A DNA stretch of 61,130 nucleotides from Helicobacteraceae bacterium (GCA_027066325.1 JAMONY010000082.1:1-61130), one strand, 5' to 3'. Shown: positions 34,764-44,600, counted from the stretch's first letter. Notes: generated by a model not told the origin, from the sequence alone. Numbers and translations are program-made.

Positions 34764-35978
34764 ATGGCAAATTTTGCAAAAGCAAATAGTGTTGAAGAGT
34801 GGCTAGATCAGAGATTAGCTATTCGTACAATAAGACGCGTCATGTCAACAGAGTACTGGATCCCTAAGAATGTAAACTTCTTGTGGGCTATGGGTATGAT
34901 ACTTATGGTGACTTTTAAGTTACTGCTTGTATCGGGCATATTTCTACTAATGTATTATCAGCCAAATGTTGATACGGCATTTGATAGTGTAAACTATACC
35001 ATCATGCAAGATGTTGCGTATGGGTGGCTCTGGAGGCATGTACATGCAGTTGGTGCGTCAGTAGTCTTTTTGATCATATATATCCACATGTTTACGGGTA
35101 TATATTATGGATCATATAAAAAAGGTAGAGAGCTTATCTGGATATCTGGTATGATACTGTTTATCACATTTTCAGGTTTAGCTTTTAGTGGTTATATGCT
35201 CCCTTGGGGTCAGATGAGCTACTGGGCTGGTATGGTTATTACCAACTTATTTAGTGCAGGGTCACTAGAGCTTCACGGTATTGTTGAGTGGGTTCGTGGT
35301 GATTATGTTCCTGGACAAGCTTTTCTTGATCGTTTCTTTATGCAGCATGTTCTGCTACTTCCACTTGGTGTGCTTGGTGCTATAGGTCTGCATTTTGCGG
35401 CTCTTAGACTACCACATGTTAACAACCAAGATGGCGAAGAGATCAACTTTGAAGAGGAAGCTGCTAAGTATAAGGCTGGTAAGAAAAAAGAGTCAAAAGT
35501 TATGGCGTTTGGTAATGACTTTTTGAGTAAAGATATATTTGTATTGAGTGTATTTTTGATATTTTTCTTCTATCTGGTCTTTTGGCACTACGGTTTTGCG
35601 CTAGATCCAGTAAATCTTGATCCAGCAGATGGGCTTAAGACTCCAGCACACATCTACCCTGAGTGGTACTTCTTGTGGAGTTATGAGATACTTAGACCAT
35701 TCCCTAAAGATCCTGGTCTTATCGCCTTTGCATTTTCGCAAGTGATACTACTACTACTACCGTTCTTAGATAGAAGCCCAAATGTGGCGCCTGCAAATCG
35801 TCGTGGTCCATTTGCTATCTGGTTCTGGGTATTTCTAGTAGACATGATTGTGTTGACCGCTATGGGTAAACTACCTCCAGAAGGTATCTTTAATACTATT
35901 GGTCTAGTGGCTGCTATAGTCTTTATACTGTTGTGGGTGGCACTGCCATTTATAACCAAACTTGAAAAACGCTTGTAG
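34764..35978 (+). CDS. petB: Cytochrome b of the bc1 complex
   Basis: Membrane core subunit with both haem b groups and both quinone sites. The 404-residue protein has about eight or nine helices. The haem-binding pairs are seen in WLWRHVHAVGASVVFL...HMFTG and MQHVLLLPLG...LHFAALRLPH. The Qo-site motif is present as PEWYFLW, and LAFSGYMLPWGQMSYWA is another signature. AGAGGAG lies before the ATG. It lies between petA and petC in one operon. Confidence 0.97.
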   Translation: MANFAKANSVEEWLDQRLAIRTIRRVMSTEYWIPKNVNFLWAMGMILMVTFKLLLVSGIFLLMYYQPNVDTAFDSVNYTIMQDVAYGWLWRHVHAVGASVVFLIIYIHMFTGIYYGSYKKGRELIWISGMILFITFSGLAFSGYMLPWGQMSYWAGMVITNLFSAGSLELHGIVEWVRGDYVPGQAFLDRFFMQHVLLLPLGVLGAIGLHFAALRLPHVNNQDGEEINFEEEAAKYKAGKKKESKVMAFGNDFLSKDIFVLSVFLIFFFYLVFWHYGFALDPVNLDPADGLKTPAHIYPEWYFLWSYEILRPFPKDPGLIAFAFSQVILLLLPFLDRSPNVAPANRRGPFAIWFWVFLVDMIVLTAMGKLPPEGIFNTIGLVAAIVFILLWVALPFITKLEKRL

Positions 35979-35993
35979 AGGAGAGGAGACAAA

Positions 35994-36941
35994 ATGAAAG
36001 AGTTAAAAATATTAGCAGTTGTTGTTTTCTTTTCGCTTGCAGTATATATACTAGTTGAGCCTATAGCTCACGGTGTAATGCACAAGACGATAGATAAGCA
36101 AGGTTTTGCCTATAAAGATCTGCCAGATGTAAATAAAAAAGGCGACGCAACTCGCGGTAAAGATCTAGTTATGGGCGCTGGCGCTTGTACTGGTTGTCAC
36201 AGCATAGAGGTCGCTGGCATTGCTCCAACAATGGATGCGCTTACTGCAAGCTCATCTTATGGAGTTGTACCACCAGATCTTAGTATAGCGGGTGCTATCT
36301 ATGATGAGAGATTTTTACACGCTCTTATTAAAAACCCTGCTAAAGCTCTGGATGTTGAACATAAATTTACACCAGATAGTGGCAAAATGCACCCTATGAG
36401 TAGTTTTGGTGGTGCGGGTGGAGATATAGATCAGGAGATTGCAGATATGGTTGCATATCTTAAGTCTATAGCTCCAGATAGTGCCAGTGTTACTCCTACG
36501 CAAGCTTTTGAAAATGCTTGTGGAAGATGTCATGAGGTCAGATACACAAATTGGACACAGATGGGTGAAAAGCCTAAGTTTAAAAAAGAGAGAGACTCTT
36601 TGATATATGATGCCAATGTGCTAGATTATCAAGACAATCTTAAAAAATACATGGGCAAACTACCTCCAGATCTATCCATGAAATATGGAGCGAGAGGAGA
36701 GCAGTTTATGTCTACATTTGTTGAGAACCCACAAGGGCTTCTTCATGGAACTTCTATGCCTCGTGTTGGTCTAAATGCGGAGTCTGCAGAGAAGACACTA
36801 CAGTATCTTCATGACTCATATGAGCCACAAGCGATGCGTGAAGAGAGAGACAGAACTGGTCTATGGGTTATGGGCTTTTTGTTGATTCTTGCATCGGTTG
36901 CATATCTATGGAAGCGTGAAGTATGGAAAGATCTACACTAG
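35994..36941 (+). CDS. petC: Di-haem cytochrome c subunit of the bc1 complex
   Basis: A 315-residue membrane-bound cytochrome. An N-terminal helix (about 5-25) is followed by two haem c sites, C65-TG-C68-H69 and C176-GR-C179-H180, and a C-terminal helix (LWVMGFLLILASVAYLW) before a basic end. The di-haem form replaces the usual one-haem cytochrome c1 in Campylobacterota. AGGAG lies about 6 bases before the ATG. It passes electrons from the Rieske protein to periplasmic cytochrome c. Confidence 0.94.
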   Translation: MKELKILAVVVFFSLAVYILVEPIAHGVMHKTIDKQGFAYKDLPDVNKKGDATRGKDLVMGAGACTGCHSIEVAGIAPTMDALTASSSYGVVPPDLSIAGAIYDERFLHALIKNPAKALDVEHKFTPDSGKMHPMSSFGGAGGDIDQEIADMVAYLKSIAPDSASVTPTQAFENACGRCHEVRYTNWTQMGEKPKFKKERDSLIYDANVLDYQDNLKKYMGKLPPDLSMKYGARGEQFMSTFVENPQGLLHGTSMPRVGLNAESAEKTLQYLHDSYEPQAMREERDRTGLWVMGFLLILASVAYLWKREVWKDLH

Positions 36942-36969
36942 TAGCTTAGCTTTTAATAAGCAAAATGCT

Positions 36970-37001
36970 ATCTTCTACATCACCTATGTGGTGTAGAAGA
37001 T
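36970..37001. terminator. Long hairpin between petC and cobA
   Basis: ATCTTCTACA pairs with TGTAGAAGAT, and the stem continues inward with four more pairs, one a G-T wobble, to a CTAT loop. No T run follows, so termination of petABC is likely but not certain. The dyad also covers the -35 region of the candidate cobA promoter and may act there. Confidence 0.5.
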
Positions 37002-37005
37002 ATGT

Positions 37006-37011
37006 TATAAT
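37006..37011 (+). promoter_or_regulatory. Putative -10 box of the cobA transcript
   Basis: TATAAT, ending 8 bases before an ATG at 37019 that opens a 10-codon ORF overlapping cobA. Transcription from it would start at about that ATG. Confidence 0.4.
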
Positions 37012-37018
37012 CCACATC

Positions 37019-37051
37019 ATGAAACTTCAAACTAAACTTACTACTACCTAA
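37019..37051 (+). CDS. Candidate 10-residue leader peptide of cobA
   Basis: ATG at 37019 reads MKLQTKLTTT and stops at TAA 37049-37051; the last A of the stop is the first base of the cobA ATG (TAATG). No ribosome-binding site precedes either start. If transcription begins right at 37019, this leader would be translated leaderless and deliver ribosomes to cobA. Real translation is not shown; the ORF is short enough to be chance. Confidence 0.3.
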   Translation: MKLQTKLTTT

Positions 37052-37788
37052 TGGTCTATCTAACAGGCGCAGGACCTGGCAATCTTGATCTACTAACCAT
37101 AAAAGCACTTCGCGTCATTAAAGAGGCTGATGTTATCATCTATGATAAATTGATCAATTTTGAGATTTTAGATGAGGCAAAAAGTGGTTGTAGATTTATC
37201 TATGTTGGTAAAAGCAGGGGTCTTCATGCTCTACCTCAAGAGCAGATCAATGAGACAATCTATCAAGAGGCTCTAAAACATCAGAGTGTAGTGAGACTTA
37301 AAGGTGGAGACCCTCTGGTATTTGGTAGGGGGAGTGAAGAGGCTCTGTATCTTAAGAGCAGGGGTGTTGAGTTTGAGTTTATACCAGGTATCACATCTGC
37401 TATTGCTGCTCCTACATATGCGGGCATACCAGTCACTCATAGGGGAGTTGCAGTCTCTTTTAGAGTGATCACAGCACATGAGTCATCAGATAAGCTAGAC
37501 TCACAGATAGATTGGGACTCACTTAGAACCGATGAGACGCTTATATTTTTGATGGGAGTACATAGGCTGGAGCAGATAGTAACAGCTCTTATGCAGATTG
37601 GCAAACCTTCAACAACACCACTAGCCATCATTTCGCGCGCCACATTTAAAGATCAAAACATAGTAGTATCAACACTGCAAGAGTCTCTCAATATAGATAC
37701 AGACCAGATAGCAAGACCAGCTCTCATAGTGGTTGGTGAGGTTGTTAGGTTTAAGAAGAGCCTAGCTTGGTATCGAAGTACTCCTTAA
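37051..37788 (+). CDS. cobA: Uroporphyrinogen-III C-methyltransferase
   Basis: Adds two methyl groups to uroporphyrinogen III from SAM to give precorrin-2, on the way to sirohaem. The 245-residue single-domain protein has VYLTGAGPGNLDLLTIKAL at the start, DVIIYDKLI, VVRLKGGDPLVFGRGSEEA and EFIPGITSAIAAPTYAGIPVTHRG. It has no CysG N-terminal domain. The partner dehydrogenase/chelatase is the convergent gene whose 3' end overlaps it by 38 bases. Confidence 0.96.
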   Translation: MVYLTGAGPGNLDLLTIKALRVIKEADVIIYDKLINFEILDEAKSGCRFIYVGKSRGLHALPQEQINETIYQEALKHQSVVRLKGGDPLVFGRGSEEALYLKSRGVEFEFIPGITSAIAAPTYAGIPVTHRGVAVSFRVITAHESSDKLDSQIDWDSLRTDETLIFLMGVHRLEQIVTALMQIGKPSTTPLAIISRATFKDQNIVVSTLQESLNIDTDQIARPALIVVGEVVRFKKSLAWYRSTP

Positions 37789-38323
37789 CCTCTCTATCTA
37801 GCATCTTCATCCTCTGTTTACCTTTAGGAAACTTAGCTCTAAGATCTCTCATATGAGATAAAAACTTCTCTGCATCTTTTGGGATAACTTTTTCGACTAT
37901 TTTTTTGAGATATTTTGCAAATGATGGCGAGGCTCCTGAAGTTGATATTGCCACTACTAGATCACCTCTTTTAACATATGAGCCAAATATAAAATCACAA
38001 CACTCTATTAGGTCAACACAGTTGCATAAGATTGATCTATCTTGACAGTCTTGGTATATCTTCTGCTGCAGCTTAAGATTGTCTATCGCAACTATGACCA
38101 CATCAAACTCATCTAGCTGATCTGCACTATAGGGACGATCAAGGTAGAGAAGTGAGTACCTATCTATCAATACTCTATTCTGTCTGGAGCAATCTGGAGC
38201 TATTATAGTTACCTTATCTGTAAAGTCTAAAAGCTTTGATATCTTCTCGTAAGCTACAGATCCAGCTCCAATAACTGCTACTCTGTTTTTGTGTAGTGGT
38301 AGAAATGCTGGGAAATAATTCAT
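37751..38323 (-). CDS. Precorrin-2 dehydrogenase / sirohydrochlorin ferrochelatase (CysG N-terminal type)
   Basis: Converts the CobA product to sirohaem by NAD-dependent oxidation and iron insertion. With the ATG at 38323 it has 190 residues: MNYFPAFLPL, the Rossmann loop VAVIGAGSVAYEKI, VIVAIDN, LCNCVDLIECCDFIFGSYV and AISTSGASPSFAKYLK, with the Ser and Asp of the family. That corresponds to the CysG N-terminal half or yeast Met8. An upstream in-frame extension to 38368 lacks family sequence. No strong ribosome site is visible. Confidence 0.9.
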   Translation of the reverse strand: MNYFPAFLPLHKNRVAVIGAGSVAYEKISKLLDFTDKVTIIAPDCSRQNRVLIDRYSLLYLDRPYSADQLDEFDVVIVAIDNLKLQQKIYQDCQDRSILCNCVDLIECCDFIFGSYVKRGDLVVAISTSGASPSFAKYLKKIVEKVIPKDAEKFLSHMRDLRAKFPKGKQRMKMLDREVKEYFDTKLGSS

Positions 38324-38369
38324 ACGATATTGTAGCAAAAAGTGGCAAATTGGCTCAGCTGGTAACACT

Positions 38370-38398
38370 TTGTAGGTAAAAAGTGCATATTTTATAAT
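38370..38398 (+). promoter_or_regulatory. Putative porin promoter
   Basis: TATAAT at 38393-38398 with TTGTAG at 38370-38375, spaced by 17 bases. A second AT-rich -10-like element (GATATAGT, about 38417-38424) is nearer the gene. AAGGGG is the ribosome-binding site before the ATG at 38454. Confidence 0.45.
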
Positions 38399-38453
38399 AA
38401 TTTTCTTTGTTTTATGATATAGTTACCTGATTTCATAATTTCAAGGGGTAAGA

Positions 38454-39680
38454 ATGAAGAAAATTCTATTTTCGCTAGCGGCTGCGTCGCTTGTATATGG
38501 TGCGTCAGCAGTTGCAGATGTAGATCTTAAGGTAGGTGGACAAGCTGTTGTCTATTATCAGACAAATGATGCTGGTGATAACAACCTATTTGGTACAGGT
38601 AGCAAGGCTCTTGGTGATACTAACTCTATAGCTAACTACGGTGTTCAGTTAGATATCGGTGGTGATCTTGGTAATGGTTTTGTGCTTGGATCTCAAGTAT
38701 CATATCTTGGTACTTCAGGTTTAGAGACAAGTATTGTTAGAAATACTGCTCAAAATGATGGTGGTCTAAATGGTCTTATGGGTAGTACAGATGCACTACT
38801 ATTGACTCAAGTAAATATTGCTAAAGTTGTTGGCAATACAACTGTAAAACTTGGTCGTCAAGAGCTTCCAAAGTCACTATCTCCACTAGCGTTCTCAGAA
38901 GGTTGGAATGTATTTAAAAATACTTTTGATGCTGCTGTAATTATCAATAGTGACATTCCTGGTGTTACTCTTGTTGGTGCTGCTGTTGGTAGAGCTAACA
39001 ACTCATATGATCTTGGTAACTGGAACTCTCTACAGACAACTGGTACAGCATCTGCTGTAGATGGTGCTTATATGCTAACTGCTCAAACTTCACTTATTCC
39101 ACTAGTTACGCTAACAGCGTCTTACTATGCTCTAGGTGATCTTAATGCAACTGCTGAGAGAGATTCTGCGTCTGCTATCTGGGTTGATGCAAAGCTAGCT
39201 GATAAAGTTCTTCCATTGGGTCTAAGCCTAGGTCTTCAAGGTGGTCAAATTTCTCCTGAGTTATCTGCACTAGATGCTACAACTGCTATGGGTGCAAAAT
39301 TAGGACTATCTCCAATTGATGGACTTGGTGTTAAAGTTGCATACTCAACAGTTAACGATGGCGCAGTTGCTATGACAAATACTGGTACAGGTGTAAAAAC
39401 ACCACTATATACACAACTCATAGCTAACCAAAAAGGTGTTAGACATGACAATAACACTATAGCTGCTGGTCTTAAATATGCTTTTGGTGGAACTGGTGTT
39501 TTTGCTGATTACTCAATCAGTTCAGACAATAGTGCTGCAGATAAAGATTTAAGCTATGTTCAAGCTGGTGTTACTACAGAGCTTAGCGGGATTAACCTAC
39601 TAGCTGCATATATCAACTCTAAATATGGTGATGATGATGCTGTAAGTATAGTTCGTGTTGTAGCTCGTTACGCTTTCTAG
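38454..39680 (+). CDS. Outer-membrane porin (major outer-membrane protein type)
   Basis: A 408-residue beta-barrel porin. A signal peptide ends near residue 20 (AAASLVYGASA|VADVD). The mature part has alternating strands and Gly/Asn/Asp-rich loops and ends with the aromatic Phe of VVARYAF, as in barrel proteins. The pattern (DLKVGGQAVVYYQT, NYGVQLDIGGDLGNGFVLGSQ, KLGRQELPKSLSPLAFSEGW) fits Campylobacterota porins. Codon use is restricted (GGT, GCT, CTT), as expected for an abundant protein. A hairpin follows the gene. Confidence 0.85.
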   Translation: MKKILFSLAAASLVYGASAVADVDLKVGGQAVVYYQTNDAGDNNLFGTGSKALGDTNSIANYGVQLDIGGDLGNGFVLGSQVSYLGTSGLETSIVRNTAQNDGGLNGLMGSTDALLLTQVNIAKVVGNTTVKLGRQELPKSLSPLAFSEGWNVFKNTFDAAVIINSDIPGVTLVGAAVGRANNSYDLGNWNSLQTTGTASAVDGAYMLTAQTSLIPLVTLTASYYALGDLNATAERDSASAIWVDAKLADKVLPLGLSLGLQGGQISPELSALDATTAMGAKLGLSPIDGLGVKVAYSTVNDGAVAMTNTGTGVKTPLYTQLIANQKGVRHDNNTIAAGLKYAFGGTGVFADYSISSDNSAADKDLSYVQAGVTTELSGINLLAAYINSKYGDDDAVSIVRVVARYAF

Positions 39681-39719
39681 GTTATTTTTTAACCATAAAG
39701 TGTAGTTAACTACTATATA

Positions 39720-39752
39720 AGATATCCCCATTTTCGAGCTGTGGGGATATCT
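39720..39752 (+). terminator. Hairpin after the porin gene
   Basis: An 11-bp perfect stem (AGATATCCCCA with TGGGGATATCT) and an 11-base loop, 40 bases past the porin stop. Only a weak T-containing tail follows, so it is a probable but not classical terminator. Confidence 0.6.
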
Positions 39753-39839
39753 ATTGTTAAATCATCCTCTCTACCCCCAACTTTTTATCTTAAACTAACA
39801 TATATAAGCTATAATCTATTTAAAAAGGTTGCTTTTATT

Positions 39840-40799
39840 GTGCTTATAGATAACCATCAAAGAGTTATAAATTATCTTCGTATCTCAGTGACACAACGGT
39901 GTAATTTTCGGTGTCTTTACTGTATGAGTGAAAAGCCATTTTCTTGGGTGCCTCAGGAGAATCTTTTATCATTTGAAGAGCTATTTGTTTTTATCAAGAT
40001 GGCAATAGATTCTGGAGTAGATAAGATTCGCCTAACAGGTGGTGAGCCTCTACTCAGAGATAGTGTAGATAAGCTTGTATCTATGATCTACTCCTATGCC
40101 CCACAAGTTGATCTTTGTATGACTACTAATGCATATCTACTAAAACATTTAGCTAAGCGTCTACGAGATGCCGGTCTTAAGAGAGTTAACATATCACTAG
40201 ACTCACTAGATCAAGAGACGATGAAGCAGATAGCCAAAAAAGATGTATTGAGCCAAGTTTTAGACGGTATCGATGAAGCAATTAGAGTTGGTTTAAAAAT
40301 TAAGATCAATACTGTTATCTTGCAAGGCATCAATGAGCATGAAGTGTTAGATCTATTTGAGTATGCAAAGAGCAGAGAGATTGAGATAAGATACATAGAG
40401 TACATGCAAAACAGCTTTGCCAAGGATGCTCTTGTGGGATTGAGTTCGCCTAAGATCTTAGATGTGCTCTCAAAAAAGTATCATTTTGATGATGATGGCT
40501 ACTCAGCCAACTCCCCATCACACTACTACAGGCTTGATGATGGCTACCGTTTTGGTATGATTGAGCCTCATAGGGATGATTTTTGTACAAGTTGCAACCG
40601 TCTTAGGCTAACTGCTGAAGGTGATCTGATCCCTTGTCTCTACTTTGATGAGTCAATGAGTATCAAAAAACATGTAAAAAGTGGAGATATCAAGAGTGCT
40701 GCTAAAGTACTTCAAGATGTCATAGGCAACAGAGCTCTTAAAAATAGATGGTCAGATGATGAGAGCTCAAATAGAGCTTTTTATGAGACAGGAGGCTAG
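39840..40799 (+). CDS. moaA: GTP 3',8-cyclase
   Basis: Radical SAM enzyme that starts molybdenum cofactor synthesis. The start is a GTG at 39840 with AAAGG upstream; it gives the normal N-terminus [20 protein letters not shown] and 319 residues, whereas the ORF extends another 33 codons upstream without family sequence. The N-terminal cluster is C21-x3-C25-x2-C28 and the C-terminal cluster is [31 protein letters not shown] is also present. It is followed after two bases by queE. Confidence 0.95.
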   Translation: MLIDNHQRVINYLRISVTQRCNFRCLYCMSEKPFSWVPQENLLSFEELFVFIKMAIDSGVDKIRLTGGEPLLRDSVDKLVSMIYSYAPQVDLCMTTNAYLLKHLAKRLRDAGLKRVNISLDSLDQETMKQIAKKDVLSQVLDGIDEAIRVGLKIKINTVILQGINEHEVLDLFEYAKSREIEIRYIEYMQNSFAKDALVGLSSPKILDVLSKKYHFDDDGYSANSPSHYYRLDDGYRFGMIEPHRDDFCTSCNRLRLTAEGDLIPCLYFDESMSIKKHVKSGDIKSAAKVLQDVIGNRALKNRWSDDESSNRAFYETGG

Positions 40800-40801
40800 A
40801 T

Positions 40802-41551
40802 GTGCTAAGTCTAGTAGAGCACTTTTTCTCTATACAGGGCGAGGGCAGAAGAGTTGGCAAGCCTTCACTATTTTTCCGTTTTGGTGGTTGCAATATGAGG
40901 TGTGTAGGATTTGGATGCAAAGAGATAGCGCCAACCTCAGAGCAGATTGTAGGGTGTGATACGCTCTATGCAGTTCATAACGCTTTTAGCTCACAGTGGC
41001 AAGAGATAAAGAGCATAGATACTCTTATAAAGATCAAAGATAGTTACAAGTTAGATAGCAGATACGATATAGTCCTAACAGGTGGTGAGCCTCTTTTGCA
41101 CGCTAATAACCCGCTATTTGTAGAGTTTGTAGAGTATCTTATACATCAAAATCACCACATCACCTTTGAGACCAATGGAGCTATCGATATAGATTTTACA
41201 AAGTACCCAATCTATAAAGAGGCATCGTACGCGCTATCTATAAAGCTATCTAATAGCGCAGAGCCAGAGTCAAAACGCATCAAAGCAGACACCATAAGAT
41301 CTATAGCAAAAAAGTCAAAAGATAGCTTCTTTAAATTTACCATAGATAAAAATTCTGCCAATCTAGTTCAAGAGATTAAAAAGATAGCCTCTTTAGCACC
41401 AGACCTTGAAGTCTTCTGTATGCCACTAGGTGAGAGTGCAGAGATGATAAATGAGCACTGCCACAACACCATAGAGCTCTGTAAAAAAGAGGGCTACACA
41501 TATAGCGATAGACTACATATCCGCATATGGGATGCCAACAGAGGTGTTTGA
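40802..41551 (+). CDS. queE: 7-carboxy-7-deazaguanine synthase
   Basis: Radical SAM enzyme making the deazaguanine ring for queuosine and related bases. The 249-residue protein starts from a GTG at 40802 with GGAGG just upstream. LVEHFFSIQGEGRRVGKPS and [10 protein letters not shown] are QueE signatures. The cluster segment is unusual: C30, C34, C39 and C52 replace the common CX3CX2C spacing. Its 3' end is followed by a small Cys-rich ORF and a hairpin. Confidence 0.88.
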   Translation: MLSLVEHFFSIQGEGRRVGKPSLFFRFGGCNMRCVGFGCKEIAPTSEQIVGCDTLYAVHNAFSSQWQEIKSIDTLIKIKDSYKLDSRYDIVLTGGEPLLHANNPLFVEFVEYLIHQNHHITFETNGAIDIDFTKYPIYKEASYALSIKLSNSAEPESKRIKADTIRSIAKKSKDSFFKFTIDKNSANLVQEIKKIASLAPDLEVFCMPLGESAEMINEHCHNTIELCKKEGYTYSDRLHIRIWDANRGV

Positions 41552-41574
41552 AACTAGCTAAAAAAGATACAATA

Positions 41575-41676
41575 ATGGCTAGATTTACAAAAGAGAGAGG
41601 TGGTAAAGTAGATAGTTGTGATGATATTTGTACTTCCTGCTATCATCTTGAGTGTACACTTTCATCTCAAAGATAA
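41575..41676 (+). CDS. Candidate 33-residue cysteine-rich small protein
   Basis: ATG at 41575 to TAA at 41674-41676, between queE and the convergent efflux operon. The peptide is MARFTKERGGK then VDSCDDICTSCYHLECTLSS and a short end; its four cysteines are spaced CX3CX2CX4C, which could bind metal or a cluster. No ribosome-binding site is seen. Its last codons lie in a 10-bp inverted repeat. It may be real or chance; comparison with related genomes would decide. Confidence 0.35.
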   Translation: MARFTKERGGKVDSCDDICTSCYHLECTLSSQR

Positions 41677-41698
41677 AGTTTTAAGCTCTATCTTTGAG
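41666..41698. terminator. Bidirectional hairpin between queE side and the cus operon
   Basis: CTCAAAGATA and TATCTTTGAG form a perfect 10-bp stem with a 13-base loop, where the two convergent transcripts meet. It overlaps the last codons of the RND gene. Confidence 0.5.
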
Positions 41699-44600
41699 AG
41701 ATCTTTTTAACTTCTGTTTCTCGTAGATCTCATATAGTATGGGTATGATAAGAAGTCCTAGTATGGCAGATGTTACTACTCCGCCTATCATTGGTGCTGC
41801 TATGCGTTGCATAACTTCGCTTCCAACTGTGTCTATGTACATGATTGGAAGAAGACCGGCTAGTATGGCAAATACTGTCATAAGTTTTGGGCGTACTCTT
41901 TGAACAGCTCCCTCATATATGGCATCATCAAGACCCTTTTTGTCAAAATTATCTCCCATCTTCTCTTTGGCACTAGCTATGCTATCTTTTAGATAGACTA
42001 TCATAACTATGGCTGCCTCTGCTGCTACACCTAGAAGTGCCAAAAACCCAACTACCACCGCTATGCTCATGTTGAACCCTAGTAGGTCTATATAGAAGAG
42101 TCCTCCAAGAAGAGCAAATGGTAGTGTAAAGAAGACTATAAGTGTTGGAACAATCTCTTTGAGCGCCATATATATTAACATTAAGATGAGAACAAAGACG
42201 GTAGGTACTATCCATACGATGCGCTGCATGGCAGACTCTAAGTATTCAGACTGCCCAGCCCACTCTATGTGGTAGCCAGATGGGAGGTGTAGATCACTCA
42301 ACGCCTCTACTGCCTCTTTTTTGTAGTCTACTGCGCTTATGCCAGCTTTTGGGGTGATAGAGATGAAAGTGACGGGTGTTGCCATCTCACTTTTGATAAC
42401 AGAGGCACTTTGACGATACTCTACCTTGGCAAAAGTTTTTAGAGGCATAAACCCTATGGGTGTTTTGATCAGTATCTGAGCAATAGCATCCAGATTTTGT
42501 CTCTCCTGCTCCTCAAGACGCAATGCGATTGGGTAGCGCTCTAAGCCATCATACATGGTGGTTATCTGCATGCCACCAATAGCAGCTGATGTGTATGAGA
42601 GTAGCTGCTCTTTAGTGATGTTGTAGCGCGATAGAGCCTCGCTATCGATCTCTATGTCTAGATAGTACCCCGCGCTTGCTTGATCTGCAACAGCAGAGAG
42701 GGTGATGTCAAGATCTCTCAACTTGCGCTCTATCTGTGAGGCGATATGCTGCATCTGTTTAGCATCACTACCATACAGTTTTATGCCAACTGGTGTTCTT
42801 ATTCCGCTTAAAAGCATATCTATGCGCCCGCGAATAGGGTATGTCCAAGAGTTTATAAGACCTGGTACAACTAGTGCTTTATCCATCTCATCCATAAGTT
42901 CGGCATAGCTCTTTTGCTCCTTCCATTCACTTTGTGGCTTAAGGGTAATGATAGTCTCAAGCATACCAAGAGGAGCTGGATCAGTAGCGCTTTGCGCGCG
43001 ACCACCTTTGCCAAAAACAGTCTGAACCTCATCAAAACTTTTGATAATAGCATCTGTTTTTTGTGTAAGCTCTCTGCTAAGATCTACACTAATTCCGTAT
43101 GGAGTCACCGGCATATACATAAACGATTGTTCATTTAACATCGGCATAAACTCCCAGTTTAGTTTCTGATAAAGAGGTACCATCAACACAAGTAGAGCCA
43201 ATACTATGGCTATAAGTAGATATTTTAGTTTAAGTGCGTAGTGTAGCAGCGGATTGTAAAGCCATATAAAAAAGCGACTAAGTGGGTTGCGACTCTCATG
43301 GATAATCTTACCTCTAACAAAATAGACCATAAGTACTGGCACTACAGTTATGGCCAACACCGCTCCAGCTATCATGGCAAATGTTTTAGTAAAAGCTAGA
43401 GGTGTAAAGAGCTGTCCCTCTTGACCTGTAAGTGCAAATATAGGTAGAAATGAGACTACTACCAATGATAGAGCAAAAAATATCGGTCTGCCTACAAGTT
43501 GAGAAGCTTTTAGTATCTGCTCAATTCGTTCACTATTGCTAAGGTCTCTACCTAAGATACGCTCTTGTTTATGGATGGTTTTGTGAGCATTCTCTATCAT
43601 CACTATGGTGGCATCTACCATGGCTCCAATGGCTATGGCTATGCCACCTAAACTCATGATATTTGAGCCCACACCAAAGAGTTTCATTAGTAAAAATGTA
43701 ATACCAACAGTAAGCGGTAGCACTATAAGTACTATGAGCGATGAGCGCAGATGCATCAAAAATAGACCTATAACAATGATGACAATAACACTCTCTTCAA
43801 TAAGCGTATTTTTAAGTGTATCTATCGCTTTGTCTATGAGTGATGAGCGATCATATGTAGTGGTGACCTCAACACCCTCAACGCTAAGAGTCTGCATCTT
43901 TGCTTGTATGCGTTTGATAGCACTATAGACATCTTCACCATAGCGTACTATGACTATGCCGCCCACAACTTCACCATCGCCATTAAGATCAGCAACTCCT
44001 CTTCGCAGTGATGGTGTAAGCTCAACTCTACCTATATCTTTTAGTTTTATAGGCACACCTGCTCTAGTAGCAACTACAAGTTCACCTATCTCATCTATAT
44101 TGTTAAGATATCCTTTTGCTTGAACCATCCACTCAAAACCATTTTTGATAACTATGCGACCACCTGTGTCGTTATTGTTGGCTTTTAATACTTTTGTGAT
44201 ATCGTCTATGCTTAGGTTGTAGCGTACAAGACTGTTGCTGTTGATGGTGACCTGATATGTTGGCACAAATCCACCAATAGTAGCCACTTCACTCACGCCA
44301 TCTACACCCATTAGAGCATATTTGTAGTAGTAGTCTTGTAGCGACCTTAGCTCTGCTAAAGATTTTGTTTTTGAGGTGAGTGCATACTCATAGACCCACC
44401 CGACACCAGAAGCATCTGCTCCAAGTGAGACCTCCATAGAGTCTGGTAGTTGGCTAGATATAGCAGCTAACTGCTCTAGCACTCTAGCTCTACCCCAGTA
44501 AAGATCAGTTCCCTCTTTAAATATGATATATATAAGAGCATTCTCGTAGGTAGAGAACCCCCTAACGGTCTCTATGTTTGCTATAGATAAAAATTGTGAG

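Noticed and set aside
38349-38367. TTGGCTCAGCTGGTAAC upstream of the porin resembles a tRNA D arm.
   Set aside because: No acceptor stem, anticodon arm or T loop can be placed around it, so it is probably chance.
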